Below, one piece after another: positions 38,401-46,982 of a stretch of 64,000 nt of DNA; the first letter of the stretch is position 1, and every line of letters begins with the position of its first letter. The stretch lies in the NCBI GenBank assembly GCA_019454835.1, contig JACFNP010000009.1, positions 1-64,000 on the forward strand, in the 5' to 3' direction. The notes below the pieces were generated by a model. The model made no database searches. It worked only from the letters and a program-made list of their open reading frames with translations, and had not been told where the DNA came from. This DNA is from Rubellimicrobium sp. (lineage in GTDB: Bacteria > Pseudomonadota > Alphaproteobacteria > Rhodobacterales > Rhodobacteraceae). The translations under genes and the position numbers were made by a program.

Positions 38401-39249
38401 ATGGCGGCGACCGAGACGAGGCGCATCGCATTCCAGGGCGATCCGGGCGCCTATGGCCATCAGGCCTGCGCCGAGGCGCGGCCCGATCTCGAGGCGCTGC
38501 CCTGCGCGACCTTCGAGGAGGTTTTCGCCGCCGTCCGCGACGGGGCCGCCGATCTGGGCATGATCGCGGTCGAGAACACGACCTATGGTCGCGTCGCCGA
38601 CGTGCACCAGCTTCTGCCCGAAAGCGGCCTGCATGTCGTGGACGAGGCCTTCGTGCGGGTGCGCATCAACCTGATGGCCCCCAGGGGCGCAAGTCTGGCC
38701 GATGTGCGCCGGGTGCGGGCGATGGGGATTCTGCTGGGGCAGGCGCGCGGCTTCATCCACGACCACGGGCTGGAAACGCTGAACTGGTCCGACAACGCCG
38801 CCGCCGCGCGCGAGGTGGCGCGACTGAACGATCCGACCGAGGGCGCGCTGGCCTCGGAAATCGCCGCGCGCATCTACGGCCTCGACATCCTTGCCCGCGA
38901 CATCGAGGACAACGACAGCAACACCACGCGCTTTCTCATCATGGCGCGCGATGCCGACCTGTCGCGGCGCGGCGATCTGGGGATGATCACCTCGTTCGTG
39001 TTCCGGGTGCGCAACATCCCGGCAGCGCTCTACAAGGCGATGGGCGGGTTTGCGACGAACGGCGTGAACATGACCAAGCTGGAAAGCTACATGGTCGGCG
39101 GCGCCTTCACCGCGACGCAGTTCTACGCCGAGGTCGAGGGCCACCCCAACGACCGCAACCTGCAACTCGCCTTCGCGGAGCTGGGTTATTTCACCGACAG
39201 CCTGAAGGTGATGGGCGTGTATCCGCAGGCCCGCAAGCGGCACGTCTGA
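38401..39249 (+). CDS. pheA: Prephenate dehydratase
   Basis: 282 residues, monofunctional. It converts prephenate to phenylpyruvate in phenylalanine synthesis. The periplasmic-binding-like catalytic domain (RIAFQGDPGAYGHQA; VENTTYGRV; the catalytic Thr in NTTRFLIM) is followed by a C-terminal ACT domain with NMTKLESY, the feedback phenylalanine site (the usual ESRP reads ESYM). No chorismate mutase domain is fused. ATG 38401 has GGGAGA upstream; GTG 38383 is an alternative. Confidence 0.96.
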   Translation: MAATETRRIAFQGDPGAYGHQACAEARPDLEALPCATFEEVFAAVRDGAADLGMIAVENTTYGRVADVHQLLPESGLHVVDEAFVRVRINLMAPRGASLADVRRVRAMGILLGQARGFIHDHGLETLNWSDNAAAAREVARLNDPTEGALASEIAARIYGLDILARDIEDNDSNTTRFLIMARDADLSRRGDLGMITSFVFRVRNIPAALYKAMGGFATNGVNMTKLESYMVGGAFTATQFYAEVEGHPNDRNLQLAFAELGYFTDSLKVMGVYPQARKRHV

Positions 39250-39271
39250 AGCGGCGGGGGCGGGGGGGCGC

Positions 39272-39360
39272 CGTCATTGCGAGGAGGCGCAGCCGACGAA
39301 GCAACCCCGAGGGATTGCGTGAGCGGTCGGGGTTGCTTCGGCTGCGCCTCGCGGGTGACG
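39272..39360. repeat. ~88-bp dispersed palindrome, family 1, long left arm
   Basis: Begins CGTCATTGCGAGGAGGC and ends CCTCGCGGGTGACG, a variant right end shared with the copy at 47780-47869. It lies between the convergent pheA and SRPBCC genes, where it could act as a bidirectional 3' hairpin. Confidence 0.92.
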
Positions 39361-39381
39361 AGACCATCCCCCGCAGGCGGG

Positions 39382-39819
39382 TCAGCCTGCCGCCAGTTCC
39401 GCCGCCAGCCGCGCCACGGCGGCGTCGAACCGGCGTTGCAGCCGCCCGCGCGCAAGTTTCAGACCCTGAAGCGCCACCCGCGCGCCCATGCTCTGCGGAC
39501 GGGCGACGAAGGCCACCCTCATGCGGGTGCGGTCCGGCCCGGCCTCGGTCAGCGCGATCCGGTTCTCGATGGCGAAGGCCGGTGAGCTGCCGGTGAACGC
39601 AAGGTTCGCGGGCGATTCGCAGGCGCTGCGGGTCAGGTGCATGTGACGCTCGGCGCCGCGCAGGCGGAACCGCAATTCCCATGCCTCGCCACCGGCATCA
39701 AGGCGCCGCACCTGCACCCGCGCGGCGGCAAGGCGCCGCTCGAACTCTGCCGGGTCCGCCAGCGCCGCAAAGACCCGCGCGCGCGGGGCGGCGATGTCGT
39801 GTTCGGATGTCAGTTCCAT
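39382..39819 (-). CDS. SRPBCC (START/CoxG-like) family protein
   Basis: 145 residues. MELTSEHDIAAPRARVFAALADPAEFER is the classic start of the helix-grip lipid/ligand-binding fold (polyketide cyclase/CoxG/SRPBCC superfamily). The remainder shows alternating beta strands and a long C-terminal amphipathic helix. No catalytic residues can be assigned, so the ligand is unknown. ATG 39819 is chosen because the fold begins there; upstream codons derive from the family-3 repeat region. Confidence 0.8.
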   Translation of the reverse strand: MELTSEHDIAAPRARVFAALADPAEFERRLAAARVQVRRLDAGGEAWELRFRLRGAERHMHLTRSACESPANLAFTGSSPAFAIENRIALTEAGPDRTRMRVAFVARPQSMGARVALQGLKLARGRLQRRFDAAVARLAAELAAG

Positions 39820-39904
39820 GGTCGCCCTCGTCTGCCGCTGTCCCGTCCAGAGCGGGTCTCGTTCAATCTGGTCCAGCGGCCCCGCCCTGACTTGTTGTCC
39901 TGTC

Positions 39905-39951
39905 GCATTGCCGCAGGCGCCGGATGTATCCATCCGGCTGCGAAATGCTCT
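39905..39951. repeat. Short dispersed element (family 3), copy at the nudC 3' end
   Basis: GCATTG.CGC.GGCGCC, palindrome GGATG-TAT-CCATCC, then GGCTGCGAAATGCTCT, ending on the nudC stop codon. Same structure as 31858-31903 but with compensatory changes in both palindrome arms, which suggests that the hairpin is maintained. Confidence 0.7.
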
Positions 39952-40939
39952 ATGCCTCGGGGTCCAGCCGTCCGGCAAGCCACATCTCGACCAGATGCCG
40001 GGCGATCGACCCCGGACGCGGTGCGGTGATGTCGGGATCGGCGCCGCCGATCACCCGCAGCATCCGCTCGCGCGACACCCAGGCGGCGGCTTCCAGTTCG
40101 ACCGGATCGACCGCGATGTCGCGCGACACCGCCCGCCCGGTGCAGCCGAGCATGAGCGAGGCCGGAAACGGCCAGGGCTGGCTGCGCACGAAGCCCACCT
40201 CGCCGATGCGCACGCCGGTTTCCTCGCGCACCTCGCGGCGCACGGCGGCCTCGACGGTTTCGCCCGGCTCGATGAATCCCGCGAGCAGCGACATCATCCC
40301 CGGCGGCCAGCCCGCCGAGCGGCCCAGCAGCACGTCGTTGCCATGGGTCACCAGCATGATGACGACGGGATCGGTGCGCGGGAAATGCTGGGCGCCGCAG
40401 GCGGGGCAGTCGCGCCGCCAGCCGCCCTCGCGCATGTCCGAGCGGGTGCCGCAGCGGGCGCAGAAGCCATGCGTTTCGTGCCAGCCGAACAGCGCGCGGG
40501 CGGTGGCGGCAAGTTCCTGGTCGCGCGGGGAAAGCTGCGTCATCATCGCGCGCAGTTCGACGAAACGGTGGTCGGACGGCAGCGCGGGGTGGTGCTGTTC
40601 GCTCGGGTCGAAGAAGCCGCCCGTGGCGGCAAGGTCGGCGGCATCGGGCGCCCAGGTGGAAATGTCCTCGGCGCAGATCACCTGGCCGCCGTCGCCGCGT
40701 ACGAGCAGGATTTCCGGGCCGGTCTGCGCGCTCAGCGCCGGGTGGTCAGGCGCCAGCCGCGCAAGGCGCGGGGCATCCGCAGGGCCGCAGACCAGCGGCT
40801 TGCCGCGCCAGAACACCAGCCATTCGGTATCGGCCCTGCCGCGCAACTGCCCGAACTCGGTCGCCCGGCGCCGCAGGTCCTGCGCGCGGTCAAGGCCGGA
40901 GCCCGCGAAGGCCATGCCGTGCACCTGCGCCGCGCTCAT
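39950..40939 (-). CDS. nudC: NADH pyrophosphatase (Nudix hydrolase)
   Basis: 329 residues. An N-terminal NUDIX-like domain is followed by a zinc ribbon (FCARCG and CPACG) and the catalytic Nudix box GFIEPGETVEAAVRREVREE. The NudC-specific SQPWPFP motif follows it. The family hydrolyses NADH and removes NAD caps from RNA. The start overlaps the selD stop (ATGA), placing it as third gene of the selU-selD-nudC operon; a functional link to selenium is not obvious. Confidence 0.95.
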   Translation of the reverse strand: MSAAQVHGMAFAGSGLDRAQDLRRRATEFGQLRGRADTEWLVFWRGKPLVCGPADAPRLARLAPDHPALSAQTGPEILLVRGDGGQVICAEDISTWAPDAADLAATGGFFDPSEQHHPALPSDHRFVELRAMMTQLSPRDQELAATARALFGWHETHGFCARCGTRSDMREGGWRRDCPACGAQHFPRTDPVVIMLVTHGNDVLLGRSAGWPPGMMSLLAGFIEPGETVEAAVRREVREETGVRIGEVGFVRSQPWPFPASLMLGCTGRAVSRDIAVDPVELEAAAWVSRERMLRVIGGADPDITAPRPGSIARHLVEMWLAGRLDPEA

Positions 40940-41982
40940 AGCCGCAGCATCGGCGCGGGCGCCTGCGCATCCGCCATCCGCCCCACGACCGCCGCCTCGG
41001 CAAAGCCCTGTGCGCGGAAGATGTCCAGCACCGCATCCACCGTATCCGCCGCGCAGGCGACCAGCAGCCCGCCCGAGGTCTGCGGATCGCTCAGCAAGGC
41101 GCGTTCGAGCGGGTCGAAGCCCTCGGGCAGCGCCACTTCGGCGCCGTAGCTGTCCCAGTTGCGCCCCGAGGCGCCGGTGACGCAGCCCGCGCGGGCCAGG
41201 TCGCGCACGCCGTCCATCACCGGCACGGCGGCCCAGTCCAGCACCGCATCCAGCCCGGCGCCGCGCGCCATTTCCAGCCCGTGCCCGGCGAGGCCGAAGC
41301 CGGTCACGTCGGTCATGGCATGGACGCCGGGCAGCGCGGCCAGCGCCTCGCCGGGCGTGTTCAGCCGTGTCGTGGTGGCGATCATCCGCCCGTAGCCCGC
41401 CGCGTCCAGCATCCCCTTCTTCAGCGCCGAGGACATGATGCCGACGCCCAGCGGCTTGCCCAGCACCAGCAGGTCGCCCGCCTGCGCCGCCGCATTGCGC
41501 CGCACCCGCGCCGGATCGACGAGGCCGAGCGCGACAAGGCCGTAGATCGGCTCGACCGAGTCGATGGTATGGCCGCCTGCAACCGGGATGCCCGCTGCGG
41601 TGCAGACCTCGGCGCCGCCTGCAAGAATCGCGCCGATGGTCGCGGGCGACAGCACCTTGACCGGCATCCCGACCAGCGCCAGCGCCATGATCGGCCGCCC
41701 GCCCATCGCATAGACATCCGAAAGCGCATTGGTCGCCGCGATCCGCCCGAAGTCGCGCGGATCGTCGACGACCGGCATGAAGAAATCGGTGGTGGCGACC
41801 AGCGCCTGCCGGTCGTTCAGCTTCCAGACGGCGGCATCGTCGGCGCTTTCCATGCCGACCAGCAGCTCGGGCGGCACCGGCAGCGCGGGCGTGGCGCGCA
41901 GGATTTCGGACAGGACGGCGGGCGCGATCTTGCAGCCGCAGCCGCCGCCGTGGGCAAGCGAGGTCAGTCCCGGTTCGGTCAT
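40936..41982 (-). CDS. selD: Selenide, water dikinase
   Basis: 348 residues. It makes selenophosphate from selenide and ATP. The catalytic Cys15 and Lys18 are in HGGGCGCKIAP, aligned with C17/K20 of E. coli SelD; a Cys rather than selenocysteine is used. DDAAVW, TTDFFMPVVDDP and GGHTID supply the ATP/Mg site, and SDPQTSGGLL ends the AIRS-like domain. It overlaps selU by four bases upstream and nudC downstream. With selU adjacent and no selA, selB or selC in the window, the visible use of selenophosphate is tRNA selenation. Confidence 0.96.
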   Translation of the reverse strand: MTEPGLTSLAHGGGCGCKIAPAVLSEILRATPALPVPPELLVGMESADDAAVWKLNDRQALVATTDFFMPVVDDPRDFGRIAATNALSDVYAMGGRPIMALALVGMPVKVLSPATIGAILAGGAEVCTAAGIPVAGGHTIDSVEPIYGLVALGLVDPARVRRNAAAQAGDLLVLGKPLGVGIMSSALKKGMLDAAGYGRMIATTTRLNTPGEALAALPGVHAMTDVTGFGLAGHGLEMARGAGLDAVLDWAAVPVMDGVRDLARAGCVTGASGRNWDSYGAEVALPEGFDPLERALLSDPQTSGGLLVACAADTVDAVLDIFRAQGFAEAAVVGRMADAQAPAPMLRL

Positions 41983-43037
41983 CGTGTCAGGTCCAGTGCA
42001 TGAACGGCATCGGCCACACGCCCGGCAAGGGCGGGCAGCGCGGCGGGGGAAAGGTCGTCGGCGGTCACTTCGGCCACCGGCCGGGGCAGGGGGGCGCGCT
42101 GGCGGGCATAGCGCGGGTCGTAGTGATGTTCCATCAGCCCCGAGGCCAGCGCCTCGAACGCACCCGCCTGCGCCAGCCCGTGCCAGGCGTCGATGCGGGT
42201 CGCGGGTTGCAGCGGGCGCAGCCGGTCGATGGCCCCGGCCAGCCGCGCCGGGTCGGCGGCGACATCGGCATAGGCGCGCGCCAGATAGGCGGCCCGCGCG
42301 GGCAGCGGCGCCCGGATCGCCACGCGCGGCGCGGTCTTCATCGCCGCCCACAGCCGCGCGGGCAGGTTGATCCCGCCGATGCGCGCGCTTTCGGCCTCGA
42401 TCACCACCGGGCGCGCCGGGTCGAGCGCCGCCAGTTCCAGCGCCAGCCCGGTGTCGAACCCGGCCTGCGCGGGCTGCGCCCCCATGTGGCCGAAGACCGA
42501 GCCGCGATGACGGGCCAGGCCCTCGAGGTCGATCACCTGCAGGCCAAGGCCGCGCAGTTGCGCCAGCAGGTCGGTTTTCGCCGACCCGGTATTGCCGTCG
42601 AGCAGCACCACCGGCGCGGCCACGTCCTGCGTCGTCAGGGTCTCGACCACCAGCCGCCGCCAGGCCTTGTAGCCGCCCGCCAGCACCTCGACCCGCCAGC
42701 CGATCTGCGACAGGATCGTGGCGAAGGCGTTCGAGCGCATCCCGCCGCGCCAGCAATAGACCAGCGCCCGCCAGTTGCCGGGGCGGTCGATGAGCACCTC
42801 GTCGATATGCCGCGCCGCATTGCGCGCGACCATGGCGGCGCCGGTCTTGCGGGCGGTGAAGCTGTCGACCTGCACGTATTGCGTGCCGACGCGCGCGCGT
42901 TCGGCGTCGTCCAGCACCGGCAGGCTGATCGCGCCGGGCAGGTGGTCGCGCGCGAATTCGGCGGGGCTGCGGACATCAATGATGTCGTCGAAGCCGAGCG
43001 TTGCCGGATCGGTGATAGAGCGCAGCGTGATCGCCAT
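41979..43037 (-). CDS. selU: tRNA 2-selenouridine synthase
   Basis: 352 residues (also called MnmH/YbbB). It replaces the sulfur of 2-thiouridine at the wobble position of Lys, Glu and Gln tRNAs with selenium, through a geranylated intermediate. The N-terminal rhodanese domain has the catalytic Cys95 in VYCWRGGMRS, and a P-loop GNTGSAKT (148-155) begins the C-terminal nucleotide-binding domain. It leads a tight operon with selD, which provides its selenophosphate. Confidence 0.96.
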   Translation of the reverse strand: MAITLRSITDPATLGFDDIIDVRSPAEFARDHLPGAISLPVLDDAERARVGTQYVQVDSFTARKTGAAMVARNAARHIDEVLIDRPGNWRALVYCWRGGMRSNAFATILSQIGWRVEVLAGGYKAWRRLVVETLTTQDVAAPVVLLDGNTGSAKTDLLAQLRGLGLQVIDLEGLARHRGSVFGHMGAQPAQAGFDTGLALELAALDPARPVVIEAESARIGGINLPARLWAAMKTAPRVAIRAPLPARAAYLARAYADVAADPARLAGAIDRLRPLQPATRIDAWHGLAQAGAFEALASGLMEHHYDPRYARQRAPLPRPVAEVTADDLSPAALPALAGRVADAVHALDLTR

Positions 43038-43139
43038 GCCGCCGCCTTAGCGCAGGGTCGGCGGCGCGGGAAGGGGCGGGGTCGGCGGGCAGGCGGGGCA
43101 ATCGACAGCAGGTGGGTTGAGCGGATGGGTTGCATGTTC

Positions 43140-43228
43140 CGTCATTGCGAGGAGGCGAAGCCGACGAAGCAACCCCGAGGGCATTGCACGAGATGTCGGG
43201 GTTGCTTCGGCTTCGCCTCGCAATGACG
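43140..43228. repeat. ~88-bp dispersed palindrome, family 1, long left arm
   Basis: Begins CGTCATTGCGAGGAGGCG and ends CCTCGCAATGACG. It fills much of the gap between the VirK-like gene stop and the selU start on the same strand. Confidence 0.93.
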
Positions 43229-43260
43229 GAACAGGCCGGTTGCCCTGCGCAGGTCGGCGG

Positions 43261-44292
43261 TCACGCGCCGTCGACCGGCCCCGCCAGATGCTGCCGCGTC
43301 ACCGCGAAGGCGGCGTCCTCGATCTCCTGCTGCACGTCCAGGCGCAGCCGGGCGCGGCGGCGTTTCGAGCGCGGCACGCTTTCGGGCGGGCGGTGGGGCA
43401 GCGGCAGGTGAAGCAGAAAGTTCCCGCCCATCGGCTCGCCGCCGCAGTCGCGCCAGAAATTGTCGTAGGATGCGGCGAACTGCGCCGCGCGTCCGGGGCC
43501 GACCGAAGGCTGGCCCGCCGCGCCGATTGCCGCGACCCGGTCGTGACCCAGCGCCCGCAACATGCCGACAAGGGCGACGAAGGCCAGCTTGGCCGCGCTG
43601 ATGTGGTGAAAGGCGCGGTGGAACTCGGGCTGGTAGTCGCGCTCCATCGTCTGCTGTTTGCGGGTGACGAACCACAGGCTTTCGGGCAGCTCCGGCCCGC
43701 CGGGCACGGCAAGCACCCGGCCCGACACCCGCGAGAACGACAGCACGGCGTGGATGCCGCCGTCGATGCGGAAGATGAGGCTGAGCGCCCCCTCGTCGGC
43801 CACGTCGCGGCCCCTGCGCAGCACGATGTCGTGATCGTGGGGCGCCACCGGACGGCGCCAGAGCACCAGCCCCTCGCCGCCGCCGTTCACGGCGCGCAGC
43901 CAGGCACCGTCGAAGCGGCGGTCCTGTTCGAGGTAGTGGCAGGCCGCCGCCGCGATCCGGGCGCGGGCGCCAAGCCCCCGTGCAAGATAGTGGCGCGAGG
44001 ACAGCCAGAACAGCGGATCGCCGCCGCCTTCGGTCGCCGCATGGGCGGCGACGCTGGCCGAGCCGAGCAGCGCCCGCGTGCGCGCCGGGTCAAGCAGCAT
44101 CCGCCCGCGCCGCAGGCTGCGCATGACGATGGCGGGCGGCGCGTAAAGCCCCCGGTCGGCCGCAAGCCCGCGCAGCCACGCCCGTGCGAGGCTGGCGGGA
44201 AGCGGCGGGGCCGTGGCGCCGGTCGATGCGGAATCGTCAACCGCCGTCGTGGATTTTCCTTGCGCCAGCAATATTTCCGTCCGTCCCGTCAC
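43261..44292 (-). CDS. VirK/YbjX (DUF535) family protein
   Basis: About 343 residues, no signal peptide. Motifs such as EGGLVLWRRP, DEGALSLIFRIDGGIHAVLSFS, the YQPEFHRAFHHISAAKLAFVALVGMLRALG helix and SYDNFWRDCGG match the DUF535 family. Members in enterobacteria and Rhodobacterales are linked to surface/virulence properties, but their biochemistry is unknown. The start is uncertain: GTG 44292 gives a family-length protein, while the longer frame crosses the 123-bp repeat and is rejected. Placed directly upstream of the Tad locus, on the opposite strand. Confidence 0.75.
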   Translation of the reverse strand: MTGRTEILLAQGKSTTAVDDSASTGATAPPLPASLARAWLRGLAADRGLYAPPAIVMRSLRRGRMLLDPARTRALLGSASVAAHAATEGGGDPLFWLSSRHYLARGLGARARIAAAACHYLEQDRRFDGAWLRAVNGGGEGLVLWRRPVAPHDHDIVLRRGRDVADEGALSLIFRIDGGIHAVLSFSRVSGRVLAVPGGPELPESLWFVTRKQQTMERDYQPEFHRAFHHISAAKLAFVALVGMLRALGHDRVAAIGAAGQPSVGPGRAAQFAASYDNFWRDCGGEPMGGNFLLHLPLPHRPPESVPRSKRRRARLRLDVQQEIEDAAFAVTRQHLAGPVDGA

Positions 44293-44440
44293 ACTACCCG
44301 CATGTCGGCGACAATTCGGGTCACAATGAGGCACGCTCCGGGCCATCCCGCCCCGACTGTGCCCCGGACCGCCCGGCGGAGCAACCTTCGGGGGGCGCGC
44401 GGGGCGGGCGGGCGCACATACCGAACATGCGGTGAGCGGC

Positions 44441-44563
44441 CCGCAGATTTCCCCCTTCGGGCGTGCGCAGCACGACCGGCGCCCGCCCCGCCCCCCAGGG
44501 CGGGCGCATCCGCGCCCACCCCCGGTGCGGGCGCCGGTCATGCTGCCCCACCGTTGCAACACC
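44441..44563. repeat. 123-bp hairpin element (family 2), copy B, inverted
   Basis: Reverse complement of 29552-29674 with only a few substitutions, including the 13-bp inverted repeat arms. It lies in the 600-bp space between the divergent VirK-like and cpaC genes, 70 bp from a family-1 palindrome. The rest of that space shows no gene. Confidence 0.9.
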
Positions 44564-44632
44564 CGCCCTGCCGCGCAGCGCTCATACATTCCCACTGACG
44601 ATGCGCGGGGTGAGCGGGCGCACCGCATGTCC

Positions 44633-44721
44633 CGTCATTGCGAGGAGGCGCAGCCGACGAAGCAACCTCGATGTTGTGTGTGAGCGGTCGAGGTTGCTTC
44701 GGCTTGCGCCTCGCAATGACG
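44633..44721. repeat. ~88-bp dispersed palindrome, family 1, long left arm
   Basis: Begins CGTCATTGCGAGGAGGC and ends GCCTCGCAATGACG. It lies about 170 bp upstream of cpaC, where related loci usually carry cpaB. Confidence 0.93.
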
Positions 44722-44770
44722 GGGGCGGGGTGGATGCGGCGCATCCCACGCGCCCTGTCCCTGTTGCCAC

Positions 44771-44779
44771 TTATCCACA
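44771..44779 (+). promoter_or_regulatory. Single consensus DnaA-box sequence upstream of cpaC
   Basis: TTATCCACA matches the strong DnaA-box consensus exactly, 114 bp before the cpaC start in a locally AT-richer patch. Only one box is present, so it is not an origin. It might be regulatory or chance. Confidence 0.35.
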
Positions 44780-44892
44780 GCCCTTGCCGCAAAGCCGTGA
44801 TTCTTTGTTGCAATGATTCGCCCGAACGCGCAGTCTGCGGCCAATCGCGGGCGAAAAGACCCGCCCAGGGCAGTGATCGAGAGGCAGGTCAC

Positions 44893-46257
44893 ATGACATT
44901 CGGACATCTGATGCGTGCGGCCGCCCTTGGCCTGCTGGCGGCTGTTGCAGCCGCACCCGGCCTGGCGCGGGCCGAGACCCTTCACGTCATCACCGGCTCG
45001 GCCTCGTCGCCGCTGTCGGTGCCGATGAACCGCGCCATCGTGGTGGAAAGCGACACGCCCTTCACCGAAGTGTCGATCGCCAACCCCGGCATCGCCGACA
45101 TCTCGTCGCTGTCGGACCGCACCATCTATCTGCTGGGCAAGGAGCCGGGGCGCACGACGCTGACGATCCTCGGCGCCGAGGGCCAGCTCATCACCAATGT
45201 GGAAATCCACGTCACCCCCGACATCGCCGAGTTCAAGGAACGCCTCCAGCAGATCCTCCCCGGCGAGCCGATCGAGGTGCGCACCGCCAATGACGGCATC
45301 GTGCTGTCGGGCACGGTATCGTCCGCCGGGCGGCTGGATCGCGCGCTGGAACTGGCGCAGCGCTACGCGCCCGACCGGGTGTCGAACCTGATGTCGGTGG
45401 GCGGCACGCAGCAGGTCATGCTGCGGGTGCGGTTCGCGGAAATGAACCGCACGGTGTCGCAGGCGCTGTCGTCGCAACTGACCCTGACCGGCACGGGCGG
45501 ATCGACCGGCGTGCTGGGCGGCCACGTCAGCGGGTCGCCGACGGGCACCGCGAACCTGATCGGCCTCAACGCGGGCGGATTGCAGATCGGCCTTCTGCTC
45601 GAGGCGCTGGAAAGCCGCGGCGTGGCGCGCACACTGGCCGAGCCGAACCTGACCGCCCTGTCCGGGCAGGAGGCGCGCTTCCTTGCCGGGGGCGAATATC
45701 CGGTCCCGGTGAATGACGGCGGCAACGTCTCGGTCCAGTACAAGCCCTTCGGGGTCGAGCTGAACTTCACCCCGCGCGTCGTTGACGGCGATCTCATCAA
45801 TCTGGAAATGAACGCCGCCGTCTCGTCCATCGACACCGCGAACGGCGTCGATGTGGGCGGCTTCCGCATCGACGCCTTCAAGCGGCGCGAGACCTCAACC
45901 ACGGTCGAGCTGCGCGACGGCGAAAGTTTCGCCATCGCCGGGCTGCTGCAGGACGATTTCCGCGACGCCATCGGGCAGGTGCCGTGGCTGGGCGACATCC
46001 CGGTGCTGGGTGCGCTGTTCCGTTCGTCCAGCTATACCCGCGCCCAGACCGAACTGGTCATCATCGTCACCGCCCATCTGGTCACGCCGACGCGCGGCGA
46101 GGTGCTGGCGCTGCCCACCGACCGGGTGCGGCCGCCCAGTGCAAGTGACCTGTTCCTCTTCGGCCGCACCGAGGGCCGGGGCGGCCCGACCAGCGGCGGC
46201 GCGGGCGAGGTCGCGCGGCAGGATTTCAGCGGCTCCTACGGCTATGTCCTCGACTGA
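44893..46257 (+). CDS. cpaC: Flp/Tad pilus outer-membrane secretin
   Basis: 454 residues with a signal peptide (cleavage after LARA-ET). The N-terminal pilus-secretin domain (PLSVPMNRAIVVESDTPFTEVSIANP) is followed by a BON-like domain at about 110-170 and the secretin beta-barrel domain (VPWLGDIPVLGALFRSSSY, ELVIIVTAHLV). It forms the outer-membrane ring through which the Flp pilus passes. ATG 44893 is chosen because the signal peptide starts there and GAGAGG precedes it; the frame upstream crosses a repeat. The usual cpaB is missing directly upstream. Confidence 0.95.
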   Translation: MTFGHLMRAAALGLLAAVAAAPGLARAETLHVITGSASSPLSVPMNRAIVVESDTPFTEVSIANPGIADISSLSDRTIYLLGKEPGRTTLTILGAEGQLITNVEIHVTPDIAEFKERLQQILPGEPIEVRTANDGIVLSGTVSSAGRLDRALELAQRYAPDRVSNLMSVGGTQQVMLRVRFAEMNRTVSQALSSQLTLTGTGGSTGVLGGHVSGSPTGTANLIGLNAGGLQIGLLLEALESRGVARTLAEPNLTALSGQEARFLAGGEYPVPVNDGGNVSVQYKPFGVELNFTPRVVDGDLINLEMNAAVSSIDTANGVDVGGFRIDAFKRRETSTTVELRDGESFAIAGLLQDDFRDAIGQVPWLGDIPVLGALFRSSSYTRAQTELVIIVTAHLVTPTRGEVLALPTDRVRPPSASDLFLFGRTEGRGGPTSGGAGEVARQDFSGSYGYVLD

Positions 46258-46270
46258 ACGGAGACGGGCG

Positions 46271-46903
46271 ATGCGCAACCTGACCATGGCAATCCTGGCG
46301 ACCGGCGCGCTGGCGGCCTGCGACGTGCAGCCCGGCGAGGGGCCGGAAGTCGGCCTCTGGGGCGATTCGGGCTTCGGCAACGCGACGATGAACAATGTGC
46401 TGGTGCACAGCGGCCAGGCCGATTTCCGCATCAATCTGGCGCACAGGTTCGCCGCCGAAGTGCCCTCGACCATCAATTTCGACTTCAACTCGGCGGTGCT
46501 CGACGCGCAGGCGCAGGCGGCGCTGCGCCAGCAGGCGGCATGGATCCGCCAGTTCCCCGAGGTGCGCTTCCGCGTCTACGGCCACACCGACCTCGTGGGG
46601 TCGTCCGCCTACAACCAGAGCCTCGGCCTGCGCCGCGCGCAGGCGGCGGTGAACTACCTGCTCGGGCTGGGGATCGAACGCGCGCGCCTCGAGGCGGTGG
46701 TCAGCCGGGGCGAGACCCAGCCGCTGATCGTCACCGAGGGCCGCGAACGCGCCAACCGCCGCACCGTGACCGAGGTGTCGGGCTTCGTGCAGAACCACCC
46801 GGCGGTGCTGGACGGCCAGTATGCGGCGATCATCTACCGCGAATACGTCGCCTCGGCGACCGCCACCAGCGGCACCGGCGCCCCGCAACTGTCGGGCGAC
46901 TGA
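46271..46903 (+). CDS. OmpA-family lipoprotein of the Tad locus
   Basis: 210 residues. A lipoprotein signal with Cys at residue 17 (ATGALAAC) is followed by a C-terminal OmpA-like peptidoglycan-binding domain (FDFNSAVLD; YGHTDLVGSSAYNQSLGLRRAQAAV; GRERANRR). It occupies the position of CpaD, the secretin pilotin, in Rhodobacterales Tad clusters and probably anchors the secretin to the cell wall. GGAGACGGG precedes the ATG. It is 13 bp downstream of cpaC. Confidence 0.88.
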   Translation: MRNLTMAILATGALAACDVQPGEGPEVGLWGDSGFGNATMNNVLVHSGQADFRINLAHRFAAEVPSTINFDFNSAVLDAQAQAALRQQAAWIRQFPEVRFRVYGHTDLVGSSAYNQSLGLRRAQAAVNYLLGLGIERARLEAVVSRGETQPLIVTEGRERANRRTVTEVSGFVQNHPAVLDGQYAAIIYREYVASATATSGTGAPQLSGD

Positions 46904-46930
46904 CGGCGGGGGTGTTCACCGTCGAGGGAG

Positions 46931-46953
46931 GCGCCGGACCCGAATTCCGGCGC
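46931..46953. terminator. Hairpin between convergent ompA-like and toxin genes
   Basis: GCGCCGG (46931-46937), 9-nt loop, CCGGCGC (46947-46953). It sits midway between the two converging stop codons. No T tract, so a symmetrical 3'-end-stabilising hairpin is more likely than a strong terminator. Confidence 0.42.
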
Positions 46954-46982
46954 ATCACACCATCATGCCTGCCCCAGGAAGG

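Noticed and set aside
40936-41982. Selenocysteine-containing SelD
   Set aside because: The active-site position is an ordinary TGC cysteine codon and no in-frame TGA occurs in the gene.
44771-44779. Replication origin suggested by a perfect DnaA box
   Set aside because: Only one box, no AT-rich unwinding region, and no dnaA, hemE, parAB or similar genes nearby.
44638-44892. N-terminal extension of CpaC
   Set aside because: It begins inside a palindrome copy, while a proper signal peptide and ribosome site define the start at 44893.
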